Shown in pieces: positions 16,933-24,514 of a DNA stretch of 37,727 nt (its first letter is position 1; each line of letters begins with the position of its first letter). Source of the stretch: an uncultured Prevotella sp. (GTDB taxonomy: Bacteria > Bacteroidota > Bacteroidia > Bacteroidales > Bacteroidaceae). The position numbers and the translations under genes were made by a program. The stretch is from positions 1-37,727 of the forward strand of contig NZ_CAMJFM010000023.1 in the NCBI RefSeq assembly GCF_946404925.1. Reading direction: 5' to 3'. The notes under the pieces are model-generated. The model made no database searches. It was not told the origin of the DNA and was given only the letters and a program-made list of their open reading frames with translations.

Positions 16933-18277
16933 AGAGAATAGCTTTGAGCGATTCTTTGTCCCTTGTCAGTTCGCCCAGTCGAACCTTAACCAGCTGATTA
17001 TCCAGATTTGGGTCGGCATCCTTGGGCGACAGCTCTACGCGGATGTAGTTCTTGGTGAATCCGTGCATCGCCCTGCCTCGCGTGGCTTTCTCAAACAGCA
17101 CCTCAGCCTCCTGGCCTATATGGTGCTCGTAGAAGGCCTGCGTTTTCTTGTCGCTCAGCTCCAGCAGTCGCTTCACTCTCAGTTTCTTGTCTTTCTCGCT
17201 TACCACGTAGGGTATGCTCAGTGCCGATGTGCCTGGGCGCTCTGAGTATGGGAACACGTGCAGCTGGGTCACGTCGAGGCTGTCCAGAAACTCGTAGGTC
17301 TCCTCAAAACACTCTGGTGTCTCGCCTCTGCAGCCCACCATCACGTCTACACCGATAAACGCATCAGGCATCAGCTCCTTTATTTTGTGTATCTTGTCAG
17401 CAAACAGCTCGCGGTCGTAGTGGCGATGCATCAGTTTCAGCACCGTGTTGCTACCGCTCTGCAGGGGTATGTGGAAGTGAGGCATAAACGCACGGCTCTG
17501 TGCACAGTACTCTATCAGCTCGTCGGTAGCCAAGTCGGGCTCCAGCGAACTGATGCGATAACGGCTGATAGCCTCTACCCCATCCAGCGCCTTCACCAGG
17601 TCGATAAACTTCTCACCCGTGGTCTTACCAAAGTCGCCTATGTTCACACCAGTCAGCACTATCTCCTTACCGCCCTCAGCAGCAGCATCTTCAGCCTGTG
17701 CCACTAATGATGCGATGGTTGGATTACGCGAAAAACCGCGTGCGTAGGGTATCGTGCAGTATGTGCAGAAGTAGTCGCACCCATCCTGCACCTTCAGGAA
17801 GTAGCGCGTCCTGTTGCCTCTCGAGCACGATGGCGCAAACGATTTTATATCCTTCGTCTTCTGCCAGAAAACATTTCTCTCACCTCTAGCTTCTCCCCTC
17901 TCACCTCTGTTCATCCAGGCTTCTGAAAGAAACTGGATGAGATTAGCCTTCTCATTCGATCCCAACACCAGGCTCACGCCGTCTATCTTAGCCACCTCGT
18001 CGGCCTCCAGCTGCGCATAGCAACCAGTCACCACCACAAAGGCGTCCGGATTCTCGCGCACCAGTCGATGTATCGCCTGACGGCACTTCTTGTCGGCCAC
18101 CTCAGTCACCGAACAGGTATTTATCAGGCAGATGTCTGCCTTCTCGCCCTTCTGCGCTGTAGTCACGCCTAAGTCCTGAAGCATCTTCCCGAAGGTCGAT
18201 GTCTCTGAGAAGTTCAACTTACATCCAAGTGTAAAATAGGCAGCCTTTTTGCCCTGAAATGCCGAGGTATCTATCAT
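16910..18277 (-). CDS. mtaB: tRNA t6A37 methylthiotransferase
   Basis: Converts N6-threonylcarbamoyladenosine-37 of ANN-decoding tRNAs to its 2-methylthio form, using radical SAM chemistry and two [4Fe-4S] clusters. The UPF0004 N-terminal domain has Cys19 (TLGCKLN), Cys55 (NTCSV) and Cys86 (TGCYAQ). The radical SAM motif CDYFCTYC gives Cys167, Cys171 and Cys174. A TRAM domain closes the protein. The 455-residue form starting MIDTSAFQGKKAAY is preferred over the 18340 start, because the promoter box at 18307-18314 lies inside the longer version. Residues about 123-135 (RGERGEARGER) and the last residues SPLTSSF come from dispersed 7-bp repeats. Confidence 0.93.
   Translation of the reverse strand: MIDTSAFQGKKAAYFTLGCKLNFSETSTFGKMLQDLGVTTAQKGEKADICLINTCSVTEVADKKCRQAIHRLVRENPDAFVVVTGCYAQLEADEVAKIDGVSLVLGSNEKANLIQFLSEAWMNRGERGEARGERNVFWQKTKDIKSFAPSCSRGNRTRYFLKVQDGCDYFCTYCTIPYARGFSRNPTIASLVAQAEDAAAEGGKEIVLTGVNIGDFGKTTGEKFIDLVKALDGVEAISRYRISSLEPDLATDELIEYCAQSRAFMPHFHIPLQSGSNTVLKLMHRHYDRELFADKIHKIKELMPDAFIGVDVMVGCRGETPECFEETYEFLDSLDVTQLHVFPYSERPGTSALSIPYVVSEKDKKLRVKRLLELSDKKTQAFYEHHIGQEAEVLFEKATRGRAMHGFTKNYIRVELSPKDADPNLDNQLVKVRLGELTRDKESLKAILSPLTSSF
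17881..17908. repeat. 7-bp repeat x4 inside mtaB
   Basis: CACCTCT, AGCTTCT, CCCCTCT, CACCTCT, preceded by a weaker TTTCTCT. It encodes an Arg/Gly/Glu-rich loop between the N-terminal and radical SAM domains without breaking the frame. Confidence 0.75.
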
Positions 18278-18306
18278 ATATAAAATAGGTGAATTGTTTA
18301 CGGGCA

Positions 18307-18314
18307 CAAAGGTA
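18307..18314 (-). promoter_or_regulatory. -7 box for mtaB
   Basis: TACCTTTG on the minus strand, 29 nt upstream of the preferred start at 18277. Confidence 0.5.
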
Positions 18315-18483
18315 CTACTTTTTTTGCAAAAAACATTCATTTTGAGTGATATTTATCAAGCGTGAGAATTTTACACCAAATTTAACATTTCGTAAGTGCT
18401 TGATTTTCAGCACTTTGCAAAAAAGTTACAAAATCACCCTAAAAAAAATCGAAAAAAATGATACGTTGTATTAAAATAATGCT

Positions 18484-18491
18484 TAACTTTG
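18484..18491 (+). promoter_or_regulatory. -7 box for the 55-residue lipoprotein
   Basis: TAACTTTG is followed by a leader of about 45 nt to the ATG at 18545. The region 18341-18483 upstream is AT-rich and shows no gene. Confidence 0.5.
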
Positions 18492-18544
18492 CAGCGTTTT
18501 AATAAACAAATGATTGTTTTACAGATTTAAAAAGCTTAGAAAAA

Positions 18545-18712
18545 ATGAAGAAATTGGTATTTATGTTCGTAGCAGTTGCTGCTATCTCTTTCGCATCATG
18601 TGGTAACAAGGCTCAGGCTCCTGTACAGGACACTGACTCTATCGCTGAGGTAGTTGATAGCGTAGCCGACAGCCTGGCTGTTGACACTGTAGCTGCTGAT
18701 TCAGTTCAGTAA
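18545..18712 (+). CDS. Small acidic lipoprotein
   Basis: 55 residues. The signal peptide MKKLVFMFVAVAAISFASC ends in a lipobox, with the modified cysteine followed by GNKAQAP. The mature part is about 37 residues, rich in Asp, Ser, Val and Ala (DSIAEVVDSVADSLAVD), and has no folded-domain signature. Codon bias is strong (GTA/GCT/GAC), and the gene has its own promoter and terminator, so it looks like an abundant stand-alone envelope component. Short lipoproteins of this kind are common in Prevotella-like genomes. Function unknown. Confidence 0.8.
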   Translation: MKKLVFMFVAVAAISFASCGNKAQAPVQDTDSIAEVVDSVADSLAVDTVAADSVQ

Positions 18713-18737
18713 TCAACCGAACAAACGATTGAGAGAA

Positions 18738-18774
18738 AAGCCCGTAGGACTCAGTCCTTCGGGCTTATTTTTTA
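18738..18774 (+). terminator. Rho-independent terminator after the small lipoprotein
   Basis: Stem AAGCCCG...CGGGCTT with an inner AGGAC/GTCCT stem (18738-18766), then a T-rich run. Confidence 0.88.
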
Positions 18775-18836
18775 TCCAATAACTAAAAAAATCTTCCATT
18801 CTAACTTAACATCTTTCCCACTTGTGCGTATTATAG

Positions 18837-19355
18837 ATGTATATGACACGCTCACAGTTTGAACATATCGCCGCGCAACTGCGCCAGAAGGTACTGAAAA
18901 TCAGCACCCAGTTCTTCAGCTCTCGCGATGATGCTGAGGATGCAGCGCAGGAAACCATGGAACAGCTATGGCGCTACTGCGAGCATATCGATACCGATCG
19001 CAACATCGAGGCGCTGGCCGTACGCGTGGCCAAGAACTGCTGCGTCAGCCTGTATCGCCGCCAGCAACACCTGGTTGCCACAGCCGATGTCGACACCCTG
19101 GCACTCAGTCATCAGGAGCCAAGCGCCTCGCCGCAACAGCAACTCGAAGCCAAGGATACACAGCGCATGCTCAACGAAGCGCTCGACCTACTCAATCCTC
19201 GAGAACGCCAACTCTTCGATATGCGCGCCATCATGGGCCTCTCGCCTGATGAAATAGCATCGCAAACGGGCATCCCTAAGCCCTCGATCACCGCCATGGT
19301 ATCAGCCGCACGCAAAAAAGTATTTACAGAACTCATTAAACGCATCAATCAATGA
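18837..19355 (+). CDS. ECF RNA polymerase sigma factor (module 1)
   Basis: 172 residues. Sigma region 2 (about 25-75) has the SRDDAEDAAQETMEQLWRY core. Region 4 (about 115-168) has LNPRERQLFDMRAIMGLSPDEIASQTG, an HTH. It is a sigma-70-family ECF factor expected to be held by the anti-sigma encoded next. ATG codons at 18837 and 18843 are both possible. The stop overlaps the anti-sigma start (ATGA). It resembles the sigma factor at 34848 (S-FE--A---R-K-L at the N-terminus, EAEDxAQ/DAEDAAQ in region 2), so the two are likely paralogues. Confidence 0.9.
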   Translation: MYMTRSQFEHIAAQLRQKVLKISTQFFSSRDDAEDAAQETMEQLWRYCEHIDTDRNIEALAVRVAKNCCVSLYRRQQHLVATADVDTLALSHQEPSASPQQQLEAKDTQRMLNEALDLLNPRERQLFDMRAIMGLSPDEIASQTGIPKPSITAMVSAARKKVFTELIKRINQ

Positions 19356-19828
19356 CAAACAACGATATACAAACCCTCGTCGATAAGTATCTTGCAGGCG
19401 CCACATCGCCTCAAGAAGAGCTACAGTTGGCTGCCGCCCTGCAGCAACAGGCCGAGTTGCCAGCAGAGTGGCAAGCCGTCAGCCTGATGCTAGGCGAATT
19501 GACTCAAGGCGAGGCCGAATACGATGCCATCATAGCCAGTCGCCAGCCCGCATCCGGCAAGCCCTCAGCCATGCTTATCGCCCTGCGTTTCATCTCTTCA
19601 GCAGCAGCCATCTATCTGATTGGTCTGTTCATCTGGTTGCAACTGCAGCCAGCACCCAAGGCCCAGATGGCATACACCCCTAAAGTAGAACAATCACAGC
19701 CTGCACCACAACCCGCATACTGCACTGAAGGAACACCCCGGGAAATCCTGATGTGCTATATCGAGCATCGCAAGGCACAACCTGATACTTACAAACAATT
19801 AAAACAGATGAATTATGAAAACCAATAA
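19352..19828 (+). CDS. Putative membrane anti-sigma factor (module 1)
   Basis: 158 residues. The cytoplasmic N-terminus (1-70) begins LVDKYLAGATSPQEE, resembling the zinc-free anti-sigma N-terminal segments of Bacteroidota. One membrane helix lies at about 75-97, followed by a short periplasmic tail (about 60 residues) that is rich in Pro/Gln and ends REILMCYIEHRKAQ. No FecR domain is present. It overlaps the sigma gene by 4 bp and the next gene by 14 bp, so coupled expression is expected. The layout parallels the protein at 34186. Confidence 0.75.
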   Translation: MTNNDIQTLVDKYLAGATSPQEELQLAAALQQQAELPAEWQAVSLMLGELTQGEAEYDAIIASRQPASGKPSAMLIALRFISSAAAIYLIGLFIWLQLQPAPKAQMAYTPKVEQSQPAPQPAYCTEGTPREILMCYIEHRKAQPDTYKQLKQMNYENQ

Positions 19829-20960
19829 AATCCTGATGATCATTGCAGCCTTGGTGCTGCTGTTCACCTCGTGTAACAACAAAGACGAGCGCATGCTCAC
19901 CGTCATCAACCCCGATGGCACCTGCAGCCGCGAGATGTCGTTCCATCCATATCCTAAAGAGGTTATGGCCCCACTCAACGAGACCATCGAAAGCAACGGC
20001 GTGCACTTTGGCCCTGACTGGCAACGCTCGTGGACGGTAGTTGGCGACTCTCTGCGACACCCCTGTCCTATGACCGAGGCTCAGTGGGACAGTCTGCGAC
20101 TGGTATTTCCCAAGCAAAACATCAGCCAAAAAGTTTTGATGCACACTTCGCGTAACTTCCAGAATGTCAGAGAGATGAGCGATTCGCTCACCACCAGTGT
20201 AGTACGTCATCTCTTCAAGGCCACTGCCTCGCTCGACAAGCACTTCAAGTTTTTCTATACTGATTATGTGTATCACGAAACTTTCGCCATCACCGATATC
20301 AAGCAGATCTTCCCTGTAGCGTTAGACCGTTTCGTGAGTGCCGACTCAGCCTCTTACTGGTTCACAGGCCAGCCCAACCTTGCTGAGGGACTCACTGGCG
20401 CTGAGCAGAAAGAGCTACTCGACGAGATCGAGGCCAACGTTAGCCATTGGTTCAACGCCTGCACATTCACAAGCATCTGCTCTATCATCGCCCATTATTA
20501 CGACAAGGTCAAGAACCCGCCAGCCACCCGCGAGCAGTTCCTCACCAACTGCGACAGCATCATCACCTCGTTGGCAGTGCGCAGCATGGACTTATTTAGC
20601 GACATGAATCAAGTAAAGAAAATTCTTAACGATTATTATCATTCCGACGCATATTCGGCCATACTCAGCGACAGCACTATGTACTGGGATAAAAAACTCG
20701 AAAAGCAGTACCGCCAGTACCAATATCTCATGATGATGGCCCCAACGCTCTATTACCAGATGCCAGGCAATGTGATCGATGCAGGCGATGGAAAGATTGA
20801 GGGCGATCTTGTCAGCTACCGTTTCTCGGGCGAGCGTCTTATACCCCATCCTTTCGATGTCGCCATCACCTCGCGCGTCACTCATGTCTGGGCCTACGTC
20901 ATCACCCTGCTCGTCATTCTTTTGGCCATCGGCAGTTTCGTTTACAAACGTCGCAAATAG
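19815..20960 (+). CDS. Lipoprotein with C-terminal membrane helix, unknown function
   Basis: 381 residues. The N-terminal signal ends in the lipobox FTSC, followed by NNKDER. A soluble extracytoplasmic body contains several Tyr/Trp-rich stretches. A C-terminal hydrophobic helix (about 356-376) is followed by a basic YKRRK end. The double anchor (lipid plus C-terminal helix with basic residues inside) suggests an inner-membrane location, since most Bacteroidota lipoproteins go to the outer membrane. It overlaps the anti-sigma gene by 14 bp, so it is probably part of the sensing module. No family recognised. Confidence 0.75.
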   Translation: MKTNKILMIIAALVLLFTSCNNKDERMLTVINPDGTCSREMSFHPYPKEVMAPLNETIESNGVHFGPDWQRSWTVVGDSLRHPCPMTEAQWDSLRLVFPKQNISQKVLMHTSRNFQNVREMSDSLTTSVVRHLFKATASLDKHFKFFYTDYVYHETFAITDIKQIFPVALDRFVSADSASYWFTGQPNLAEGLTGAEQKELLDEIEANVSHWFNACTFTSICSIIAHYYDKVKNPPATREQFLTNCDSIITSLAVRSMDLFSDMNQVKKILNDYYHSDAYSAILSDSTMYWDKKLEKQYRQYQYLMMMAPTLYYQMPGNVIDAGDGKIEGDLVSYRFSGERLIPHPFDVAITSRVTHVWAYVITLLVILLAIGSFVYKRRK

Positions 20961-20972
20961 CCCCAAAATAGC

Positions 20973-21031
20973 ATTGTCAGACAAATGTCAGACTGATTTT
21001 TAGGCCTTTTCAGCATCTCTTCATACCTTTG
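20973..21031 (+). promoter_or_regulatory. Operator-like element plus promoter, shared design with 33030-33088
   Basis: ATTGTCAGACAAATGTCAG (20973-20991) contains the palindromes TGTCAGACA and GACAAATGTC. It is followed by 32 nt and then the -7 box TACCTTTG (21024-21031). A 12-bp inverted repeat ATCTCTTCATAC/GTATGAAGAGAT (21015-21026 and 21054-21065) brackets the -7 box and the start codon of the next gene. The same parts with the same 32-nt spacing precede the barrel gene at 33011. Confidence 0.7.
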
Positions 21032-21055
21032 CAAACAAAAACATTTGCAAAAAGT

Positions 21056-21607
21056 ATGAAGAGATTTATTTTCCTGGCCATTGGCATTTACATGGGCCTA
21101 ATGATTTATCTGTCAAACTTCCATCGAGTAGTCAATCTTACTTGGCCGCAGAAAATCGAGCGCGCCATAGCACTATCACCTATGGCCGAGTATCGTAACG
21201 CCGAGTACGGCTATACAGTACGCTATCCGGCATTCTTTCAGCGCGACGACGATACTCTTCTCGACATAGGCACAAGCCGTTTCTCCTTCTGGCGAGACGA
21301 CATCGAGATAGTCCTTACAGCCTTTTTAGAGCATAATCCCGACATGCTAAGCACTGAGCAGGCTGTCAAGAAATATACAGAAGAATTACACGCCACCCAT
21401 CAGCGTCTGGGCAACGATTTCTTCATTCTCTCTGGCGCCCTCCACAGCGACACAGGCCAGATCACAGGACGCCGTTTCTACGCCAAGTTTGTCAAACATC
21501 GCAAGTTCTGGTTTGTGCAGTCACTCACCTACCCCGAGGAGTGCGAGCACGCCCTCCACCGCCTGATCCATGAGATCGACAATTGGCGGGTTTGGAAGCA
21601 AGTTTAA
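21056..21607 (+). CDS. Membrane-anchored periplasmic protein, unknown function
   Basis: 183 residues. An N-terminal membrane anchor (about 3-20, FIFLAIGIYMGLMIYL) precedes a single domain with YGYTVRYPAFF near its start, an RRFYAKFV strand in the middle and VQSLTYPEE...LHRLIHEIDNWRVW at the end. This layout is common in small PsbP/DcrB-like envelope proteins. The start at 21056 is fixed by the promoter box at 21024-21031, which overlaps the longer reading (21029). It follows sigma module 1 and carries the regulatory element shared with the barrel gene beside sigma module 3. The last 4 bp overlap the convergent radical SAM gene. Confidence 0.75.
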   Translation: MKRFIFLAIGIYMGLMIYLSNFHRVVNLTWPQKIERAIALSPMAEYRNAEYGYTVRYPAFFQRDDDTLLDIGTSRFSFWRDDIEIVLTAFLEHNPDMLSTEQAVKKYTEELHATHQRLGNDFFILSGALHSDTGQITGRRFYAKFVKHRKFWFVQSLTYPEECEHALHRLIHEIDNWRVWKQV

Positions 21608-22467
21608 GCATTGCCAAGATATACGTGCTTGATGCCCTCCTCTTGGGCTATCCGCTTCGCTGCCTCGAGCGTGGCAATGGGCGTTGGCGGCACGTCTCCC
21701 ATCTTGTAGTGAGGAAAGAACCTGCTGAAGTGCAGCGGCTGGTCGCCCAGCCCGTTCTCCACTATCCAGCGGCACATCTCCCTTATCATCGTCATATCGT
21801 CGTTCACGCCAGGTATTATCAGGTTGGTCAGCTCCACCCACACGCCCGCCTGGTGCATCGCCAATATCGTGTCAAGCACAGGCTGCAGATGTCCGCCACT
21901 CACGCGCTGATATATTTCGTCGCTAAACGATTTCAGGTCGATGTTAGCTGCATCCAGATGCGGCAGTAGCTCTGCCAGCGGTCCTTGACACACATACCCC
22001 GCCGTCACCAGTATGTTCCACAGCCCCGCCTCGTGGGCCAGTCTTGCCGTATCCGCCACATATTCTATATACGTCAGCGGCTCCGTGTAGGTATAGGCTA
22101 TGCCTGGGCAGCGATGCTCCTGACACAACTCCACTATCTGCGATGGCAGCAGATCGTAGTACCCCACCTGCGATGGCACCACTTGCGATATCTCGTGGTT
22201 CTGACAGTTCTTGCAACTGAAGTTACACCCCGTACAGGCCAGCGACAAGCACTTGGTGCCAGGATGAAAGTGGTATAGCGGTTTCTTCTCAATGGGGTCT
22301 ATCGCCAGCGAACACGGTTTGCCATACACCTCCGATATCAGCACGCCGTCGTGGTTTCTGCGACTACGGCAACGCCCCGCGCGCCCATTAGCCATCACGC
22401 AATGGTGCGGACATAGCAGGCACTCCACCTGCCCATCGTCCAGTCGTCTGTAATACCTGCCCTCCAT
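21604..22467 (-). CDS. AmmeMemoRadiSam system radical SAM enzyme
   Basis: 287 residues, related to pyruvate-formate-lyase activating enzymes. The cluster motif CNFSCKNC supplies Cys81, Cys85 and Cys88. Upstream, CLLCPHHCVMANGRAGRC is the extra cysteine-rich segment typical of this family. YTYTEPLTYIEY and NIDLKSFSDEIY are the barrel motifs. There is no signal peptide, so it is cytoplasmic. Its start abuts the stop of the Memo-AMMECR1 fusion gene with no gap, so the pair is co-translated. The substrate is not known to me. The product acts together with the Memo and AMMECR1 proteins in a widely conserved cassette. Confidence 0.93.
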   Translation of the reverse strand: MEGRYYRRLDDGQVECLLCPHHCVMANGRAGRCRSRRNHDGVLISEVYGKPCSLAIDPIEKKPLYHFHPGTKCLSLACTGCNFSCKNCQNHEISQVVPSQVGYYDLLPSQIVELCQEHRCPGIAYTYTEPLTYIEYVADTARLAHEAGLWNILVTAGYVCQGPLAELLPHLDAANIDLKSFSDEIYQRVSGGHLQPVLDTILAMHQAGVWVELTNLIIPGVNDDMTMIREMCRWIVENGLGDQPLHFSRFFPHYKMGDVPPTPIATLEAAKRIAQEEGIKHVYLGNA

Positions 22468-23937
22468 CTAGAAAACAATTGCTTCGTAAACATACAGTTC
22501 AGCATCGCGCCAACCATCCCAGCCCAGTCCGGCCTTATCCTGCGAGCAATGCCCCACAAACTCCTCTTTGGTCCAGTTCACCTCGTCGGCCACCTGGGGC
22601 AGAAACGTGCCGCTATGGTAGCCTTTACGTATGTAGATGCCATGTCGATGCAACTCGAATTCGTCAAGACTTTTTATGCGCCTCATAGGCGTCAATACCG
22701 ATATCTCGATGTCTATATCAGGCAGTTCGTCAGCCGTTACAGGCATAAATCGCGGATCTTCGAATGCAGCCGCCCTCGCCATCTCAGCCACTATCTCGTG
22801 CAGTGGTGTATCCTCGCCAAAATGGCCTATACATCCACGCAATCTACCGTTTTTATGAAGGGAAACGAACGCTCCACACTTTAATAAAAGGTGAGAGGGT
22901 ATAGAAGTGAGAGGGTGAAAAATGCATTTGCCAGCGAGCGAATCTTTGATGCTTGTTAGGGCTATTTCCTTCAGCGCGTGTTTCTCTTCATCCGTAAGAA
23001 TAAATGACGCATCATTTTTCTCCTTTCGCACGACAGCAAACGCATGATAACCAACCACCTTGCTGTGGTCGCCATCCTCCACATCGCCCGAGTTTCTGTA
23101 CATCAGGTGTTTCACCTCGCAGTCCTTGTCCATCATTAGCATCAGCGTGGCTATGGCCAACTCGCCACACGCACTCGTTGCCAGGTTGCGCTTGCCACTG
23201 CGCGAGTTCTCATCCAGCACGCTGATAAACGCCTCCACGTCGCCACTCTCTATGCCTTTGCCCGTCTTGGTATCCACCTCGCAAGCATCCTCGTAGCTTG
23301 GGTAGTGCGAAAAGTCGCTGCTCACCACAAACAGATTCTCTGGCGTAAAGTAAGGCTTCAGTGCGCGTGCTATGCGCTGCAGTTTCGTGTAGTCGTTGGT
23401 CGATACAATGATAGGCACTATGGGCGGCACCTCCTTCATCCGTCGCTGCAAGAAGGGCAGCTGCACCTCCAGACAGTGCTCGCGGTCGTGCGCCTCTGGG
23501 CGATAGGCAAATATACTATCCGCCTCTATCAGCGCCGTAGCCACCTCGCGATCCACTTTCACGCGCCCTAATGGTGTTTCGTAGCAGTCAAATGCATTGT
23601 TCACCGATGCCCCGTTCAGCCACGCGTGGTGACTGGGGCCTAACATGAATATACGCTTATACTGCTTGCCGTCTGCTATCGCCCGATATGCAGCAGCAGC
23701 CACACTGCCCGAAAAGTAATAGCCAGCGTGAGGCACTATCAGCGCTGCCAACTCGCCATACTGTTTGTCGCCCCTGTGCAGATTCAATAGACTGTCAACC
23801 TCTGCGCCAAGCACCTGAGCATCAGACTCATAGAATCGCCCCGCCTGGGTAGCTGGTCTAACAGACAGTTCCCTATCCTGTCCGCTGCATGTATTCATCA
23901 TCATGATTGCCGTTAATATAGTTATTAGTATCTTCAT
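22468..23937 (-). CDS. Memo-AMMECR1 fusion (AmmeMemoRadiSam proteins B and A)
   Basis: 489 residues. An N-terminal hydrophobic signal (MKILITILTAIMMMNTCSG, then QD) precedes the Memo domain (about 27-290), which has RPATQAGRFY, LIVPHAGYYFSG, GPSHHAW and SSDFSHYPSY; the His residues match the dioxygenase-like metal site. The AMMECR1 domain (about 305-489) has GAFVSLHKNGRLRGCIGH. The two domains are usually separate genes. The promoter at 23981-24012 and the leader fit this start, so export seems real. Residues HPLTSIPSHLLLK in AMMECR1 come from a 7-bp-repeat-like insertion. Genetic partner: the radical SAM gene directly downstream. Confidence 0.92.
   Translation of the reverse strand: MKILITILTAIMMMNTCSGQDRELSVRPATQAGRFYESDAQVLGAEVDSLLNLHRGDKQYGELAALIVPHAGYYFSGSVAAAAYRAIADGKQYKRIFMLGPSHHAWLNGASVNNAFDCYETPLGRVKVDREVATALIEADSIFAYRPEAHDREHCLEVQLPFLQRRMKEVPPIVPIIVSTNDYTKLQRIARALKPYFTPENLFVVSSDFSHYPSYEDACEVDTKTGKGIESGDVEAFISVLDENSRSGKRNLATSACGELAIATLMLMMDKDCEVKHLMYRNSGDVEDGDHSKVVGYHAFAVVRKEKNDASFILTDEEKHALKEIALTSIKDSLAGKCIFHPLTSIPSHLLLKCGAFVSLHKNGRLRGCIGHFGEDTPLHEIVAEMARAAAFEDPRFMPVTADELPDIDIEISVLTPMRRIKSLDEFELHRHGIYIRKGYHSGTFLPQVADEVNWTKEEFVGHCSQDKAGLGWDGWRDAELYVYEAIVF
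22888..22918. repeat. Degenerate 7-bp repeat in the AMMECR1 domain
   Basis: AAGGTGA, GAGGGTATA, GAAGTGA, GAGGGTGA on the plus strand. These are units of 7-9 bp related to the other GAGGTGA arrays, and the frame is kept. Confidence 0.5.
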
Positions 23938-23980
23938 TTATCAATAAATTACGCCGCCGAGTTTCGCACGCTTTCGCCTG

Positions 23981-24012
23981 CAAATATATAAAATATTAGC
24001 GAGAATTGCAAC
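23981..24012 (-). promoter_or_regulatory. Promoter of the AmmeMemoRadiSam operon
   Basis: On the minus strand, GTTG (24009-24012), then 20 nt counted from the TTG core, then TATATTTG (23981-23988), about 43 nt upstream of the start. It supports the ATG at 23937 and thus the signal peptide. Confidence 0.6.
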
Positions 24013-24060
24013 TTTTATACTAATATTTTCACTATCACGCAAACCGAAGTACAAGCGTTC

Positions 24061-24283
24061 GACTATAGTACATTAGTACATTAGTACATTTTGTTTTCTA
24101 AAATGGAGAAAATGTACTACCCCTGCCTCAATGAACGCGCAGAAAAACAGCTAATATTTATATTAGTATTATATTTATATATTATATATATTATAATATA
24201 TATAATATATAAGGTAAATTTAAACCTCCACGACCTACCACTGAATTTTACAAAATGTACTAATGTACTAATGTACTAGAGTC
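24061..24283. repeat. 34-bp inverted repeat of AGTACATT units around an AT-rich core
   Basis: Left arm 24061-24094 is GACTAT, three AGTACATT units and TTGT. Right arm 24250-24283 is its reverse complement with one mismatch in 34. A further reversed unit AATGTACT sits at 24111-24118. Much of the interior (24150-24230) is nearly pure A/T. Total span 223 bp. A 62-codon open frame inside looks like chance in AT-rich DNA. No target-site duplication is seen at the ends. It may be a MITE-like element, an iteron/origin remnant or a large cruciform. Confidence 0.8.
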
Positions 24284-24308
24284 AACCAAAAACAGGGCGT
24301 TTTGAGTG

Positions 24309-24418
24309 GTACGGCAGAATCTATGAGAAACTTAACGAGAATTTCTAAGAAATTTCGGAAGAATCTTCCAGATTGCGCGGTCGAATCTTATAGATTGCTA
24401 ATTCGAGGCTACAAGATT
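24309..24418. repeat. Five degenerate 22-bp tandem repeats
   Basis: Units start at 24309, 24331, 24353, 24375 and 24397, each 22 bp. The core is GAATCTnnnAGAtt, clearest in units 1, 3 and 4 and degenerate in 2 and 5. AATCT/AGATT makes each core a short palindrome. Two helical turns separate successive cores, so a protein bound to each would lie on one face of the DNA. Confidence 0.65.
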
Positions 24419-24478
24419 GTAAAATAATATTTTACATTTTAACATTGTAAGAAAAGTCGAAAAATAACTGTTAAATTG

Positions 24479-24510
24479 TTTGGTTTGCATTATTATTTTT
24501 TGTATATTTG
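24479..24510 (+). promoter_or_regulatory. Promoter of the HU-smalltalk operon
   Basis: TTTG (24479-24482), then exactly 20 nt, then TATATTTG (24503-24510). This is a canonical Bacteroidota primary promoter, followed by a leader of about 160 nt. Confidence 0.75.
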
Positions 24511-24514
24511 CATC

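Noticed and set aside
24091..24279. 62-codon frame inside the AT-rich inverted repeat
   Set aside because: Composition is Ile/Tyr/Leu runs dictated by A/T repeats, the frame begins inside one inverted arm and ends in the other, and there is no leader or family resemblance.
24061..24418. CRISPR array
   Set aside because: The 22-bp units follow each other without unique spacers and the 8-bp units are contiguous; no cas genes are present.
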